Positions 34,329-42,315 of a DNA stretch of 64,000 nucleotides are shown piece by piece; the stretch's first letter is position 1; each line of letters begins with the position of its first letter. This DNA is from Actinoplanes sp. N902-109. Its GTDB lineage: Bacteria > Actinomycetota > Actinomycetes > Mycobacteriales > Micromonosporaceae. The stretch is from assembly GCF_000389965.1 (NCBI RefSeq), contig NC_021191.1, positions 4,589,501 to 4,653,500 on the forward strand, given 5' to 3'. Both the position numbers and the translations under genes were made by a program. The notes under the pieces were generated by a model. That model saw only the letters and a list, made by a program, of their open reading frames with translations, was not told the origin of the DNA and made no database searches.

Positions 34329-35240
34329 GTGACTGAGAGACCGTTGCTGGCCGTCGACGCGCCGAGCCTGTACTTCCGGGCGTTCCACGGCATCCCCGAG
34401 TCCGCCGCGCGCACCGGCGCGGGGGAGCCGGTCAACGCGATCCGCGGGTTCCTCGACATGATCGCCCAGCTGGTCCGCACCCGGCGGCCCGACCGGCTGG
34501 TCTGTGCGCTGGATGCCGACTGGCGACCGGCGTGGCGGGTGGCGCTGGTGCCTTCGTACAAGCAGCACCGGGTTGCCCACGGCGATGCCGAGGAAGTGCC
34601 GGCGGCGCTGGAGAAACAGGTGCCGGTGCTGCTGCAGGTGCTCGAGGCGGTGGGCATCCCGGCCTTCGGCGTGCCGGGTTACGAGGCCGACGACGTGCTG
34701 GGCACGCTGGCGGCGACCCAGCCGGCGCCGGTCGAGGTGGTCTCCGGCGACCGTGACCTGTTCCAGCTGGTCGACGACGAGCGCGGCACCCGGCTGCTGT
34801 ACTGCGGGCGGGGCGTGGCCAAGCTGGAGGACAGCGACGACGCCGCGGTGCAGGCGAAGTACGGCGTGCCCGCAAGGTGGTATGCCGACTTCGCGGCGAT
34901 GCGCGGCGACCCGAGCGACGGGCTGCCCGGGGTGCCCGGGGTGGGGGAGAAGACGGCGGCCCGGCTGATCGCCCGGTACGGCGGGGTGGAGCAGATCGTC
35001 GCGGCGCTCGACGACCCGGACGCAAGTTTCGCCCCGGGACTGCGCACCAAGCTGCTGGCCGCCAAGGACTACCTGGCCGCGGCGCTGCCGGTGTGCAAGG
35101 TGGCGCTGGACGTGCCGCTGCCGGAGTTCGACGCGACCCTGCCCGCCGCACCGCGCGACGATGCTGCGCTGCTCGCCCTGGCCGAGCGGTGGAACCTCGC
35201 CGGTTCCGCCAAGCGGTTGATCGATGCATTGGGGGGCTGA
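34329..35240 (+). CDS. 5'-3' exonuclease / flap-nuclease-like protein
   Basis: 303 residues from GTG, with TAGGGT 7 bases upstream as a leaderless -10. N-terminal PIN-like nuclease (LLAVDAPSLYFRAFHGIP, VCALDADWRPAWRVALVPSYKQHR, GYEADDVLGTLAA, VVSGDRDLFQLV) and helix-hairpin-helix arch (AMRGDPSDGLPGVPGVGEKTAARLIARYG). It equals the N-terminal exonuclease domain of DNA polymerase I as a stand-alone protein, common in actinobacteria. Acid residues for metal binding are present. Confidence 0.93.
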   Translation: MTERPLLAVDAPSLYFRAFHGIPESAARTGAGEPVNAIRGFLDMIAQLVRTRRPDRLVCALDADWRPAWRVALVPSYKQHRVAHGDAEEVPAALEKQVPVLLQVLEAVGIPAFGVPGYEADDVLGTLAATQPAPVEVVSGDRDLFQLVDDERGTRLLYCGRGVAKLEDSDDAAVQAKYGVPARWYADFAAMRGDPSDGLPGVPGVGEKTAARLIARYGGVEQIVAALDDPDASFAPGLRTKLLAAKDYLAAALPVCKVALDVPLPEFDATLPAAPRDDAALLALAERWNLAGSAKRLIDALGG

Positions 35241-35248
35241 CTGGAAAC

Positions 35249-35262
35249 TGAACGGCCGTTAA
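35249..35262 (+). promoter_or_regulatory. Palindrome upstream of acyl-CoA dehydrogenase
   Basis: TGAACGGCCGTTAA, 12 of 14 positions symmetric with a perfect AACGGCCGTT core. It precedes a TAAGCT -10-like box and the GTG at 35273. The shape fits TetR-type repressors that control fatty-acid genes. No TetR gene is adjacent. Confidence 0.5.
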
Positions 35263-35272
35263 GCTAGGTGTT

Positions 35273-36415
35273 GTGACGGTTGAGCGCATCCTGCCGACGG
35301 AAGAGTCCTCCGAGCTGCTCGGGCTGACCCGTGAGATCGCCGACGGCGAGCTCGCCCCCCGGGTCGCCGGCCACGAGCAGCGCGGCGAGTTCCCCCGCGA
35401 CGTGCTGCGCACCCTGGGCGCCGCGGGCCTGCTCGGGCTGCCCTACCCCGAGGCCGACGGCGGTGCCGGTCAGCCGTACGAGGTCTATCTGCAGGTCCTG
35501 GAGATCCTCGCCGGGTCGTGGCTGGCCATCGGCGAGGCGGTCAGCGTGCACACCCTGGCCTGCTACCCGGTCGCGGCGCACGGCACCGAACGCCAGCGCA
35601 AGCTGCTGCCCGACCTGCTCGGCGGCGACCAGCTCGGCGCGTTCTGCCTGTCCGAGCCGCAGGGTGGCAGCGACGCGGCGGCCCTCACCACCCGCGCCAC
35701 CCGCGACGGCGACGACTACGTGCTGACCGGCACCAAGGCCTGGATCACCCACGGCGGGCAGGCCGACTTCTACAGCGTCTTCTGCCGTACGGGCGGACCG
35801 GGCGCCAAGGGCATCTCCTGTGTGCTCGCCGACGCGGGCACCCCCGGGTTGCTGCCCCAGGCCCCCGAACGGTTGATGGGTCTGCGCTCGTCCCCGCCCG
35901 CGCAGATCGTGTTCGACGACGCCCGGGTCGGCACCGACCGGCTGATCGGCGAGGAGGGCAGCGGCTTCCGCATCGCCCTGGAGGCCCTCGACGCGGGCCG
36001 GCTCGGCATCGCGGCGTGCGCGGTGGGCCTGGCCCAGGCCGCGCTCGACCACGCCGCCGGCTACGCGCAGGAGCGCACCCAGTTCGGCCGGCCGATCGCC
36101 GACTTCCAGGGGCTGGGCTTCCTGCTGGCCGACATGGCCACCCAGGTCTCCGCCGCCCGGGCGCTGACGCTGGCCGCCGCCCGGCTCAAGGACGCCGGCC
36201 GCCCGTTCTCGGCCGAGGCGGCCAAGGCCAAACTGTTCGCCACCGACACCGCGATGAAGGTGACCACCGACGCGGTGCAGGTGCTCGGCGGGGCCGGCTA
36301 CGTCGCCGACCACCCGGTGGAACGCTGGTTCCGCGAGGCCAAGGTGCTGCAGATCGTCGAGGGCACCAACCAGGTCCAGCGGATGGTGATCGCCCGGTCC
36401 CTCAAGCGCCGATAA
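35273..36415 (+). CDS. Acyl-CoA dehydrogenase
   Basis: 380 residues from GTG, standard ACAD length. FCLSEPQGGSDAAAL (FAD and substrate loop), TGTKAWITHGGQADFYSVFCRT, LMGLRSSPPAQIVFDDARV, RTQFGRPIADFQGLGFLLADMATQ, and the catalytic-base region VLQIVEGTNQVQRMVIAR with Glu. Oxidises acyl-CoA to enoyl-CoA with electron transfer to ETF. Chain-length preference not determinable. Confidence 0.94.
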   Translation: MTVERILPTEESSELLGLTREIADGELAPRVAGHEQRGEFPRDVLRTLGAAGLLGLPYPEADGGAGQPYEVYLQVLEILAGSWLAIGEAVSVHTLACYPVAAHGTERQRKLLPDLLGGDQLGAFCLSEPQGGSDAAALTTRATRDGDDYVLTGTKAWITHGGQADFYSVFCRTGGPGAKGISCVLADAGTPGLLPQAPERLMGLRSSPPAQIVFDDARVGTDRLIGEEGSGFRIALEALDAGRLGIAACAVGLAQAALDHAAGYAQERTQFGRPIADFQGLGFLLADMATQVSAARALTLAAARLKDAGRPFSAEAAKAKLFATDTAMKVTTDAVQVLGGAGYVADHPVERWFREAKVLQIVEGTNQVQRMVIARSLKRR

Positions 36416-36440
36416 CGGACCAACCGTATATCGTGGCGCG

Positions 36441-36893
36441 GTGGAAGAGATCGACCGGGCGATCGTGGGCGCCCTCACCGCGGACGGGCGGCTGTCCTAC
36501 ACCGATCTCGCCGAGCGGGTCGGGCTCAGCGTGTCGGCCGTGCACCAGCGGGTGCGCCGGTTGGAGCAGCGCGGGGTCATCGCCGGGTACACCGCGCGGG
36601 TTTCGTACGAGGCGCTCGAGCTGCCGTTGACCGCCTTCGTGGCGATCCGCCCGTTCGACCCGTCCCAGCCCGACGACGCCCCGGAACGCCTCGCCCACCT
36701 GGCCGAGATCGACTCCTGCTACTCGGTGGCGGGGGAGGATTTCTACATGCTGCTGGTGCGCGTCGCCAGCCCGACGGACCTCGAGCGGCTGCTCCAGGAG
36801 ATCCGCACGGCCGCCAACGTGACCACCCGCACCACGGTGGTGCTCAGCACGCCGTACGAGAACCGCCCCCCGCGCATCGCGTCAGAGGCGTAA
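36441..36893 (+). CDS. Lrp/AsnC-family regulator
   Basis: 150 residues from GTG. N-terminal HTH (IDRAIVGALTADGRLSYTDLAERVGLSVSAVHQRVRRLEQRG), C-terminal RAM domain (VAIRPFDPSQPD, CYSVAGEDFYMLLVRVASPTDLERLLQEIRTA). Probably senses an amino acid. Overlaps the convergent esterase gene by 12 bases. Confidence 0.93.
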   Translation: MEEIDRAIVGALTADGRLSYTDLAERVGLSVSAVHQRVRRLEQRGVIAGYTARVSYEALELPLTAFVAIRPFDPSQPDDAPERLAHLAEIDSCYSVAGEDFYMLLVRVASPTDLERLLQEIRTAANVTTRTTVVLSTPYENRPPRIASEA

Positions 36894-37667
36894 CCACGCC
36901 TCGCAGGCCCGCGACCACTGCGCGGTGTGCGGCACGTCCTCGGCCAGCCCGAGGCCGTGCCGCCCCTGCGGATAGATGTGCAGCTCGACCGGCACGCCCG
37001 CCGCGAACAACGCGGTGGCGAACGCCAGCGCGTTGGAGAACCCGGGCGGGTCCTCGGCGGTGGCCCAGAGGAACGTGCGGCAGGTGTCCTTGCTGACGTG
37101 CCGCGCCGGGGACAGTTCGTCGCGCAGCTCCATCCGGCCGTTCAGCAGGAACGACACCGGGGCGTCGGGCAGCAGCCGCAGATCCGCCGGCGCATACGCG
37201 AGGATCGCGAAGTCCGGCCGCGGCGGCTCGGCGTCCTCCTCGATGGACAGCACGGCGCCGGTTGCCAGCAGTCCGGCCAGGTGCCCACCGGCACTGGAAC
37301 CGATGACGCCGACCCGCTGCGGATCGACGCGCACCCCGTGATCGCCGTCGCGGATCCAGCGCAGCACGTCGCGGCAGGCCGACAGCGGTGCGGGGAACGG
37401 CTCGTCGGCGGGCAGCGGATAGTCGAACACGAAGGCGTGCACGCCGATGCCGCTGAGCCAGCGGGCGTAACCGTGTCCCTCGTGCTCGGCGTGGTAGCGG
37501 TAGCCGCCGCCGGGCAGCACCAGGACGGCGGGCGCCGGCTGATCCCCGGCGGCGGGGTGGATGGTGACGTTGCGCAAGAGAATGTCCTTCCGGATGACCG
37601 ATGGGCGGGTCGTGCGGTGAAGCAGAACTCCTTTCCGATCGGCCCATCCGGGGCGCGCAGTCACCAT
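36882..37667 (-). CDS. Alpha/beta hydrolase, esterase/acetylxylan-esterase-like
   Basis: 261 residues if started at the ATG (MVTARPGWADRKG); a TTG start within LLRNVTIHP, preceded by GGAAGG, is a good alternative giving about 226 residues. Oxyanion hole VLPGGGYRYHAEHEGHGYARWL, nucleophile Ser in VGVIGSSAGGHLAGL, Asp in the C-terminal region, His in YPQGRHGLGLAED. Typical of BD-FAE/esterase family enzymes acting on acetylated sugars or peptides. Confidence 0.87.
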   Translation of the reverse strand: MVTARPGWADRKGVLLHRTTRPSVIRKDILLRNVTIHPAAGDQPAPAVLVLPGGGYRYHAEHEGHGYARWLSGIGVHAFVFDYPLPADEPFPAPLSACRDVLRWIRDGDHGVRVDPQRVGVIGSSAGGHLAGLLATGAVLSIEEDAEPPRPDFAILAYAPADLRLLPDAPVSFLLNGRMELRDELSPARHVSKDTCRTFLWATAEDPPGFSNALAFATALFAAGVPVELHIYPQGRHGLGLAEDVPHTAQWSRACEAWLRL

Positions 37668-37689
37668 AGCAGCAGCGGCGGTGAGGTGG

Positions 37690-38031
37690 GGCCCCCGGAC
37701 GGTTCCGTGCAGAGGTTGACGAGCACCTGGGCGCGCAACGCCAGGATCGCCTCCCGGGCGCGGATCGCGGCCGGCGCTCTCACCGAGGACTGCGTAGCGC
37801 GTGCCGGGTCCACGCCCCACGATGTGGCGTTCCGGCGACGGAGGGGTGCCCCACTGGCAGGGCAACGGGGCGGTCGCCGCCCGGTGGACCCGAACGTGGA
37901 GGTAATGATCGGGCAGTTCCAGCGGCGCGAGATGCGGCGCCGGTTCGGTCCGTGCCCAGGACGCCGTTGAACTTGGTGGCGAGTACGACGTCGTCCCGGC
38001 GACCTTTGCGGCCGCGGGGACGCATGCGCAT
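37690..38031 (-). pseudogene. Aldo/keto reductase remnant
   Basis: On the minus strand the stretch near 38031-37950 reads GRRDDVVLATKFNGVLGT, the typical aldo/keto reductase segment, but the N-terminus is missing and the frame then shifts: the following segment PNRRRISRRWN continues the family pattern in a different frame and ends in unrelated sequence. No complete gene can be built. The rest of the 440 bases between the esterase and VOC genes holds nothing else I can identify. Confidence 0.5.
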
Positions 38032-38109
38032 GTGCTGGTCCTTTGCGGTCCGGGGCGGTCCGGGGCGGCCTGGCTCGGCGGCCCCGGGCCGGAGAGGGGG
38101 TCTGGTGGG

Positions 38110-38571
38110 TCAGCCGGCGTAGGCCACGGCGACGTCGAGGATCCAGGTGACGCCGAACCGGTCGGTCAGCATCCCGAAGCCCGGCGCCCACTGCGAGGGC
38201 CCGAACTTCTCGATGATCTCGGCGCCGTCGGCGAGCTTGTCCCACAAGGCGCTGACTTCCTCGGCGGTCTCGCCGCGGACGGAGACGAAGAACCGTTCGC
38301 CGGTCAGCGTCATGCCGTTCTCGCGGGTGGTGGCTGCGCCCGGTGCGGCCGCAGGTGCCTGGCTGGGTACGTCGTAGGCCATGATGCTGAACCCGTTGTC
38401 GGCGGTGACCTGGCCGAAGATGACCTTGTCGGCGTCCGGGAGTTCCTTCGGCATACCGAAATCGCCGTAAGCGACGACAGTGAGGTGGCCGCCGAAGACG
38501 GACTGGTAGAACTCCAGCGCCGCGCGGGCGTCGCCGCGGAAATTCAGGTGCGTCGTGGTGGTGATGGCCAT
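38110..38571 (-). CDS. VOC-family protein (PhnB/glyoxalase-like)
   Basis: 153 residues starting MAITTTTHLNFRGDARAALEFY with GAGGAG upstream. VOC fold: LEFYQSVFGGHLTVVAYGDFGMP, KVIFGQVTADNGFSIMAYDVP, GERFFVSVRGETAEEVSALWDKLADGAEIIEKFGPSQWAPGFGMLTDRFGVTWILDV. Divergent from a WYL regulator and sharing its operator, so presumably regulated by it. Confidence 0.92.
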   Translation of the reverse strand: MAITTTTHLNFRGDARAALEFYQSVFGGHLTVVAYGDFGMPKELPDADKVIFGQVTADNGFSIMAYDVPSQAPAAAPGAATTRENGMTLTGERFFVSVRGETAEEVSALWDKLADGAEIIEKFGPSQWAPGFGMLTDRFGVTWILDVAVAYAG

Positions 38572-38717
38572 GCGGACTCCTCGGGTGGTTGTTCTCGGGC
38601 ACGGTCGGCCCGGTATGGGCTGGTGGACCTCATGTGAGGAACCAGAGCAGGCGATGAGCCCGAACAGCAGGGCGTCGCCGGATCGCCGTGGCTGACCGGC
38701 TTGATACGAGATTCGCA

Positions 38718-38748
38718 GCAGTAGGTGCCAGGTTGTGGCACCTACTGC
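38718..38748. promoter_or_regulatory. 13-bp perfect inverted repeat operator
   Basis: GCAGTAGGTGCCA (38718-38730), spacer GGTTG, TGGCACCTACTGC (38736-38748). It lies between the divergent VOC and WYL genes, 16 bases before the WYL start. Strong candidate site for the WYL regulator. Confidence 0.8.
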
Positions 38749-38764
38749 GGGCAGAATCGGGTTC

Positions 38765-39790
38765 ATGCCGAAAACTTCTGCGCGACTGCTGGCTCTGCTG
38801 TCGTTGCTGCAGACCCGCCGGGACTGGTCTGGCACCGTGCTGGCCGACCGTCTGGACATCAGCCTGCGTACCGTGCGCCGCGACGTCGACCGGCTGCGCG
38901 AGCTCGGCTATCCCATCGCCGCGGTCAAAGGCCCTGACGGCGGCTACCGGCTCGGTGCGGGCACCGAACTGCCCCCGCTGTTGTTCGACGACGACCAGGC
39001 CGTCGCTCTCACCATCGCCCTGCAGACCGCCGCGACCACCCTGAACAGCGGCCTCGCTGAGGATGCCGGACGGGCGCTGAACACCATCCGCCAGGTGATG
39101 CCGTCCCGGCTACGGCACCGTCTCGGGGCACTCGACGTAACCGCGGTCCAACTGCCCACCACCCGCCCGGCCGAACCAGTCGACGGCGCCGTGCTGCTGA
39201 CCATCAGCGCCGCCGTGCGAGCCCGCGAGATCCTGCGCTTCGACTACGGCGACGACAGCACCAAACCGCCGCGCCGTGTCGAACCACACCACGTGGTCAC
39301 CCGGGCCGGGCGGTGGTACCTCATCGCGTGGGACCTCGACCGCGACGACTGGCGCACCTTCCGCGTCGACCGGATCAGCCTGCGCACCCCCAACGGGCCA
39401 CGCTTCACTCCCCGTGCGTTACCCGGTGCAGACGTCGCCGCGTACGTCAACGGCATCTTCCGCGGATCCGGCGACGCCGCCGGGAACTGGCCGTGCCAGG
39501 GCACGGTGCTGCTCGACCTGCCGGCCGCGACCGTGGCGCTCTACACCCGTGACGGGCTCATCGAACAGATCAGCCCCGGCCGGTGCCGGCTCACCCTCGG
39601 GTCCTGGTCCTGGCCCAGCCTCGCCGCCGCCATCGCCCGCTACGACGCCGACATCGAGGTCGTCGGCCCGGACGAACTGACCGAGGCCTTCGCGCATCTC
39701 GCCCGCCGATTCACCCGAACCGCAGCAGGCCACGCCTCAGCACAGCTCCCTCCGGGCGATGGTGATGTCCACGAGGTCTCCCGGCGGTAA
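38765..39790 (+). CDS. YafY-type HTH/WYL-domain regulator
   Basis: 341 residues starting MPKTSARLLALLSLLQTRRDW. DeoR-like HTH (VLADRLDISLRTVRRDVDRLRELGYPIAAVKGPDGGYRLG), then a WYL domain (IRFDYGD-like REILRFDYGDDSTKPPRRVEPHHVVTRAGRWYLIAWDLDRDDWRTFRVDRIS) and a WCX C-terminal extension. WYL proteins sense small ligands or nucleotides. Pairs with the VOC gene. Confidence 0.94.
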   Translation: MPKTSARLLALLSLLQTRRDWSGTVLADRLDISLRTVRRDVDRLRELGYPIAAVKGPDGGYRLGAGTELPPLLFDDDQAVALTIALQTAATTLNSGLAEDAGRALNTIRQVMPSRLRHRLGALDVTAVQLPTTRPAEPVDGAVLLTISAAVRAREILRFDYGDDSTKPPRRVEPHHVVTRAGRWYLIAWDLDRDDWRTFRVDRISLRTPNGPRFTPRALPGADVAAYVNGIFRGSGDAAGNWPCQGTVLLDLPAATVALYTRDGLIEQISPGRCRLTLGSWSWPSLAAAIARYDADIEVVGPDELTEAFAHLARRFTRTAAGHASAQLPPGDGDVHEVSRR

Positions 39791-39799
39791 AGACTGGTG

Positions 39800-40410
39800 C
39801 GGGCCGCCATCAGACCAAAAAGGGCGTAGCGGCCGGTACCCGTCGGTGTCGACCGAGTGGGTGCCGTAGAAGTGCGCCAGGACTTCGTCGTCGACCTCGC
39901 GGCCGGCTCGGCGCAGCGCGGCGACGCCCAGGCCGTAGTACTCGGTTGACCAGCACACGATCGCGTTGGTGGCCACGGTCAGGCACCACATCTGCTCGGT
40001 CTGCTGCTGGGGTGCCGGCGCCGCAGCGCCCCCTCGCCGGCATACGCGAGCGAGCGGCGCAGAGCGTGCAGACTTTCGCCCTTGTTGAGCTGCCGGGAGG
40101 TCCGCCTGCGGTATCAAACTGGTCCGGGCGTCGACCTCCACCAGCACTGATGCGAGGGGCAAGCGGGGCAGCATGTCGGCCTCGGCCGGGACGTCCTCGG
40201 CGGAATGATCAGCTCCCCGTCGTCGGTAAGCCTGACCTGCCCGGTCGTGCCCTTGGCCAGCAACACCTCCAGCTCACCCAGCGCGGTGTGCAACTCCTCG
40301 TCAGCCTGCACGAGCGCGTCCGCCGCGGCGGCGAGCTTGCCGACCAGAGCGCAGAACTCGATCCGTTGCGGTGCCCACGCCTTGCCGACCAGTCTCGTGC
40401 ATCCCAGTTG
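39800..40410 (-). pseudogene. Decayed Tn3-family transposase
   Basis: Minus-strand fragments in several frames read, in order, ARLVGKAWAPQRIEFCALVG, LGELEVLLAKGTTGQVRLTDDG, EDVPAEADMLPRLPLASVLVE, then (after a gap where about 300 codons are missing) LNKGESLHALRRSLAYAGEG, QQQTEQMWCLTVATNAIVCW and a terminal GYRPLRPF. These are hallmark segments of Tn3-family TnpA. At least three frame changes and a large internal deletion destroy it. No terminal inverted repeats were recognised. Confidence 0.85.
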
Positions 40411-40503
40411 CGAACTAGCCTCCTAGGATGCGTTAGCGGTTGTGATGGCTGGAGCGCCCGAAGCATGAGACAACGAGACGCACAGAGGTGAGGGCAGCGC
40501 CGC

Positions 40504-41181
40504 TCAAGGGGTGAAGCGGTAGCCGATGCCCGGTTCGGTGATCAGGTAGCGCGGGCGGCCCGGGTCGGGTTCGAGCTTGCGGCGCAGGTTGGCCAGGTGG
40601 ACGCGCAGGTAGCCGGTTTCGTTCTCGTACTGCGGGCCCCACACCTCGCGCAGCAGTTGTTTCTGGGCGACGAGTTTGTCGGGGTGGCGGGCCAGGGCCT
40701 CCAGCATCCGCCATTCGATGGGGGTGAGGCGGATGTCGGTGCCGGCGGCGCTGGTGAGGCGTTTGGCGCCCAGGTCGATGGTGAAGTCGGCGGTCGTGAT
40801 CTCGGCGGCTTCGGGGTGCGGCGCGGCGCGGCGCAGGGCAGCCCGGATGCGGGCGAGCAGTTCGTCGAGGCCGAACGGTTTGGTGACGTAGTCGTCGGCG
40901 CCGGCGTCGAGGGCCTGTACCTTGCCGGCCTGGTCGTCGCGGGCGGACAGGATGATGATCGGGATGCTGGTCCAGCCGCGCAGGCCGCGGACGACGTCGA
41001 CGCCGTCCATGTCGGGCAGGCCGAGGTCGACCAGGGCGAGGTCGGGTGGGGTGTGCCCGGCGGTGGTCAGGGCGGAGGTGCCGTCGGCGGCGGTGCTGAC
41101 GTCGTACTTGCGGGCGCTGAGGTTGATCCGCAGCGCCCGCCGTAGCTGGTCGTCATCGTCCACGACGAGGATGCGGCTCAC
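40504..41181 (-). CDS. kdpE: KdpE-type OmpR response regulator, orphan
   Basis: 225 residues from GTG (VSRILVVDDDDQLRRAL). Receiver Asp52 in LALVDLGLPDMDG; winged helix DIRLTPIEWRMLEALARHPDKLVAQKQLLREVWGPQYENETGYLRVHLANLRRKLEPDPGRPRYLITEPGIGYRF is characteristic of KdpE. Normally follows kdpD. Here no kdpD or kdpFABC is in the window: the upstream gene is a methyltransferase (overlap GTGA) and the downstream side is the Tn3 remnant. Confidence 0.87.
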   Translation of the reverse strand: MSRILVVDDDDQLRRALRINLSARKYDVSTAADGTSALTTAGHTPPDLALVDLGLPDMDGVDVVRGLRGWTSIPIIILSARDDQAGKVQALDAGADDYVTKPFGLDELLARIRAALRRAAPHPEAAEITTADFTIDLGAKRLTSAAGTDIRLTPIEWRMLEALARHPDKLVAQKQLLREVWGPQYENETGYLRVHLANLRRKLEPDPGRPRYLITEPGIGYRFTP

Positions 41182-41909
41182 CCCGCCGATTGTGCATGAT
41201 CCACGGTCGCGCGGGCGCATTCGGTGGTGTAGGGCAGGTCGAACTCGGTGCGCCCGGCGAGGTCGGGGTGGGTGCGGGTGAGGTCGCGTACGTTGTCGAG
41301 CACGGTGGCGCGCTCGGCCTCGCCGAGCATGATGACGTAGCTGCGGGAGGCGACCAGGTCGAGCAGCTGGTCCAGGCCGAGGCGGTGGGTCCAGCTGAAG
41401 GTGGCCTTGTCGACCGGGCCGAAGCGGGTGCCGAGCTCGGTGGGGCGGCTGAACTCGGGGGAGTGGATGATCTCGCCGAGCCGGCGGACCCAGTCGGTGC
41501 GTTCGTCGCGCAGGTTCCAGACCAGGCCGAGGGTGCCGGCGGGGGCGAGGACCCGGGCGACCTCGGGTACGGCGCGGGCGGGGTCGACCCAGTGCCAGGC
41601 CTGGGCGCAGAGCACGGTGTCGACGCTGTGGTCGGGTAGCGGGATGTGCTCGGCGCTGCCCCGGTGGGCGGGTACGCCGGGCAGCACCCGGGCGAGCTGG
41701 TCGAGCATCCCGGCGGAGGGGTCGACGGCGGTGACGTCGAGACCGCGGGCGGCGATCTGGCGGGTGAGTTTGCCGGTGCCGGCGCCGAGGTCGAGCACCC
41801 GCGGTGTGCCGGTGGGCAGGAGCCAGTCAAGGGCTTCCTGCGGGTACGGAGGGCGGCCGCGCTCGTAGCTGGCAGCGACGGTTCCGAAGGAGGTGGCCTG
41901 CTCAGTCAT
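41178..41909 (-). CDS. SAM-dependent methyltransferase
   Basis: 243 residues starting MTEQATSFGTVAASYERGRP with AGGAAG before ATG. SAM motifs RVLDLGAGTGKLTRQIAARG, VTAVDPSAGMLDQLA, GSAEHIPLPDHSVDTVLCAQAWHWVD and VLAPAGTLGLVWNLRDE. Typical UbiE/ArsM-like small-molecule methyltransferase of unknown substrate. In operon with kdpE. Confidence 0.9.
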   Translation of the reverse strand: MTEQATSFGTVAASYERGRPPYPQEALDWLLPTGTPRVLDLGAGTGKLTRQIAARGLDVTAVDPSAGMLDQLARVLPGVPAHRGSAEHIPLPDHSVDTVLCAQAWHWVDPARAVPEVARVLAPAGTLGLVWNLRDERTDWVRRLGEIIHSPEFSRPTELGTRFGPVDKATFSWTHRLGLDQLLDLVASRSYVIMLGEAERATVLDNVRDLTRTHPDLAGRTEFDLPYTTECARATVDHAQSAG

Positions 41910-42036
41910 ACTTCCTATTGTCCTAGGACGCCATACAGGGTGTGCAACGGGGTGGTCCACAGCAGACCGGTGGTGTTTTGAAAAGGAGCCCTTCGGGCAC
42001 TGCATTCACCGACAAGAGCGAGAAAGGTCGTTGACG

Positions 42037-42228
42037 ATGAGCTTCTCTGACAAGGTCAAGAACAAGGCCGACGAGCTGGCCGGCAAGGCCAAGCAGGAGA
42101 TCGGCGACCGGCGCGACGACGACCGGATGGTTGCCGACGGGCAGCGCCAGGAGGCGGCGGCGCGGACGCGGCAGGCCGGTGAGCACGTCAAGGATGCGGG
42201 TCGCAACGTACGCGACGCGCTCAGCTGA
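42037..42228 (+). CDS. CsbD-family stress protein
   Basis: 63 residues: MSFSDKVKNKADELAGKAKQEIGDRRDDDRM..., a short highly charged helical protein. GAAAGG lies upstream. CsbD-like proteins are induced by general stress in Bacillus and relatives; function unknown. Ends before a bidirectional terminator. Confidence 0.85.
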   Translation: MSFSDKVKNKADELAGKAKQEIGDRRDDDRMVADGQRQEAAARTRQAGEHVKDAGRNVRDALS

Positions 42229-42282
42229 GCTGATCCGCGCCGGCGCGGACCCCGGCACGGGTTCGCACCGGCACGGGACAGA

Positions 42283-42314
42283 AAAAACCCCGGACCTCGT
42301 GGTCCGGGGTTTTT
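42283..42314. terminator. Bidirectional terminator
   Basis: 14-base perfect arms AAAAACCCCGGACC (42283-42296) and GGTCCGGGGTTTTT (42301-42314) with a TCGT loop, having an A-run on one side and a T-run on the other. It separates the convergent csbD-like and kamA genes. Confidence 0.9.
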
Positions 42315-42315
42315 C

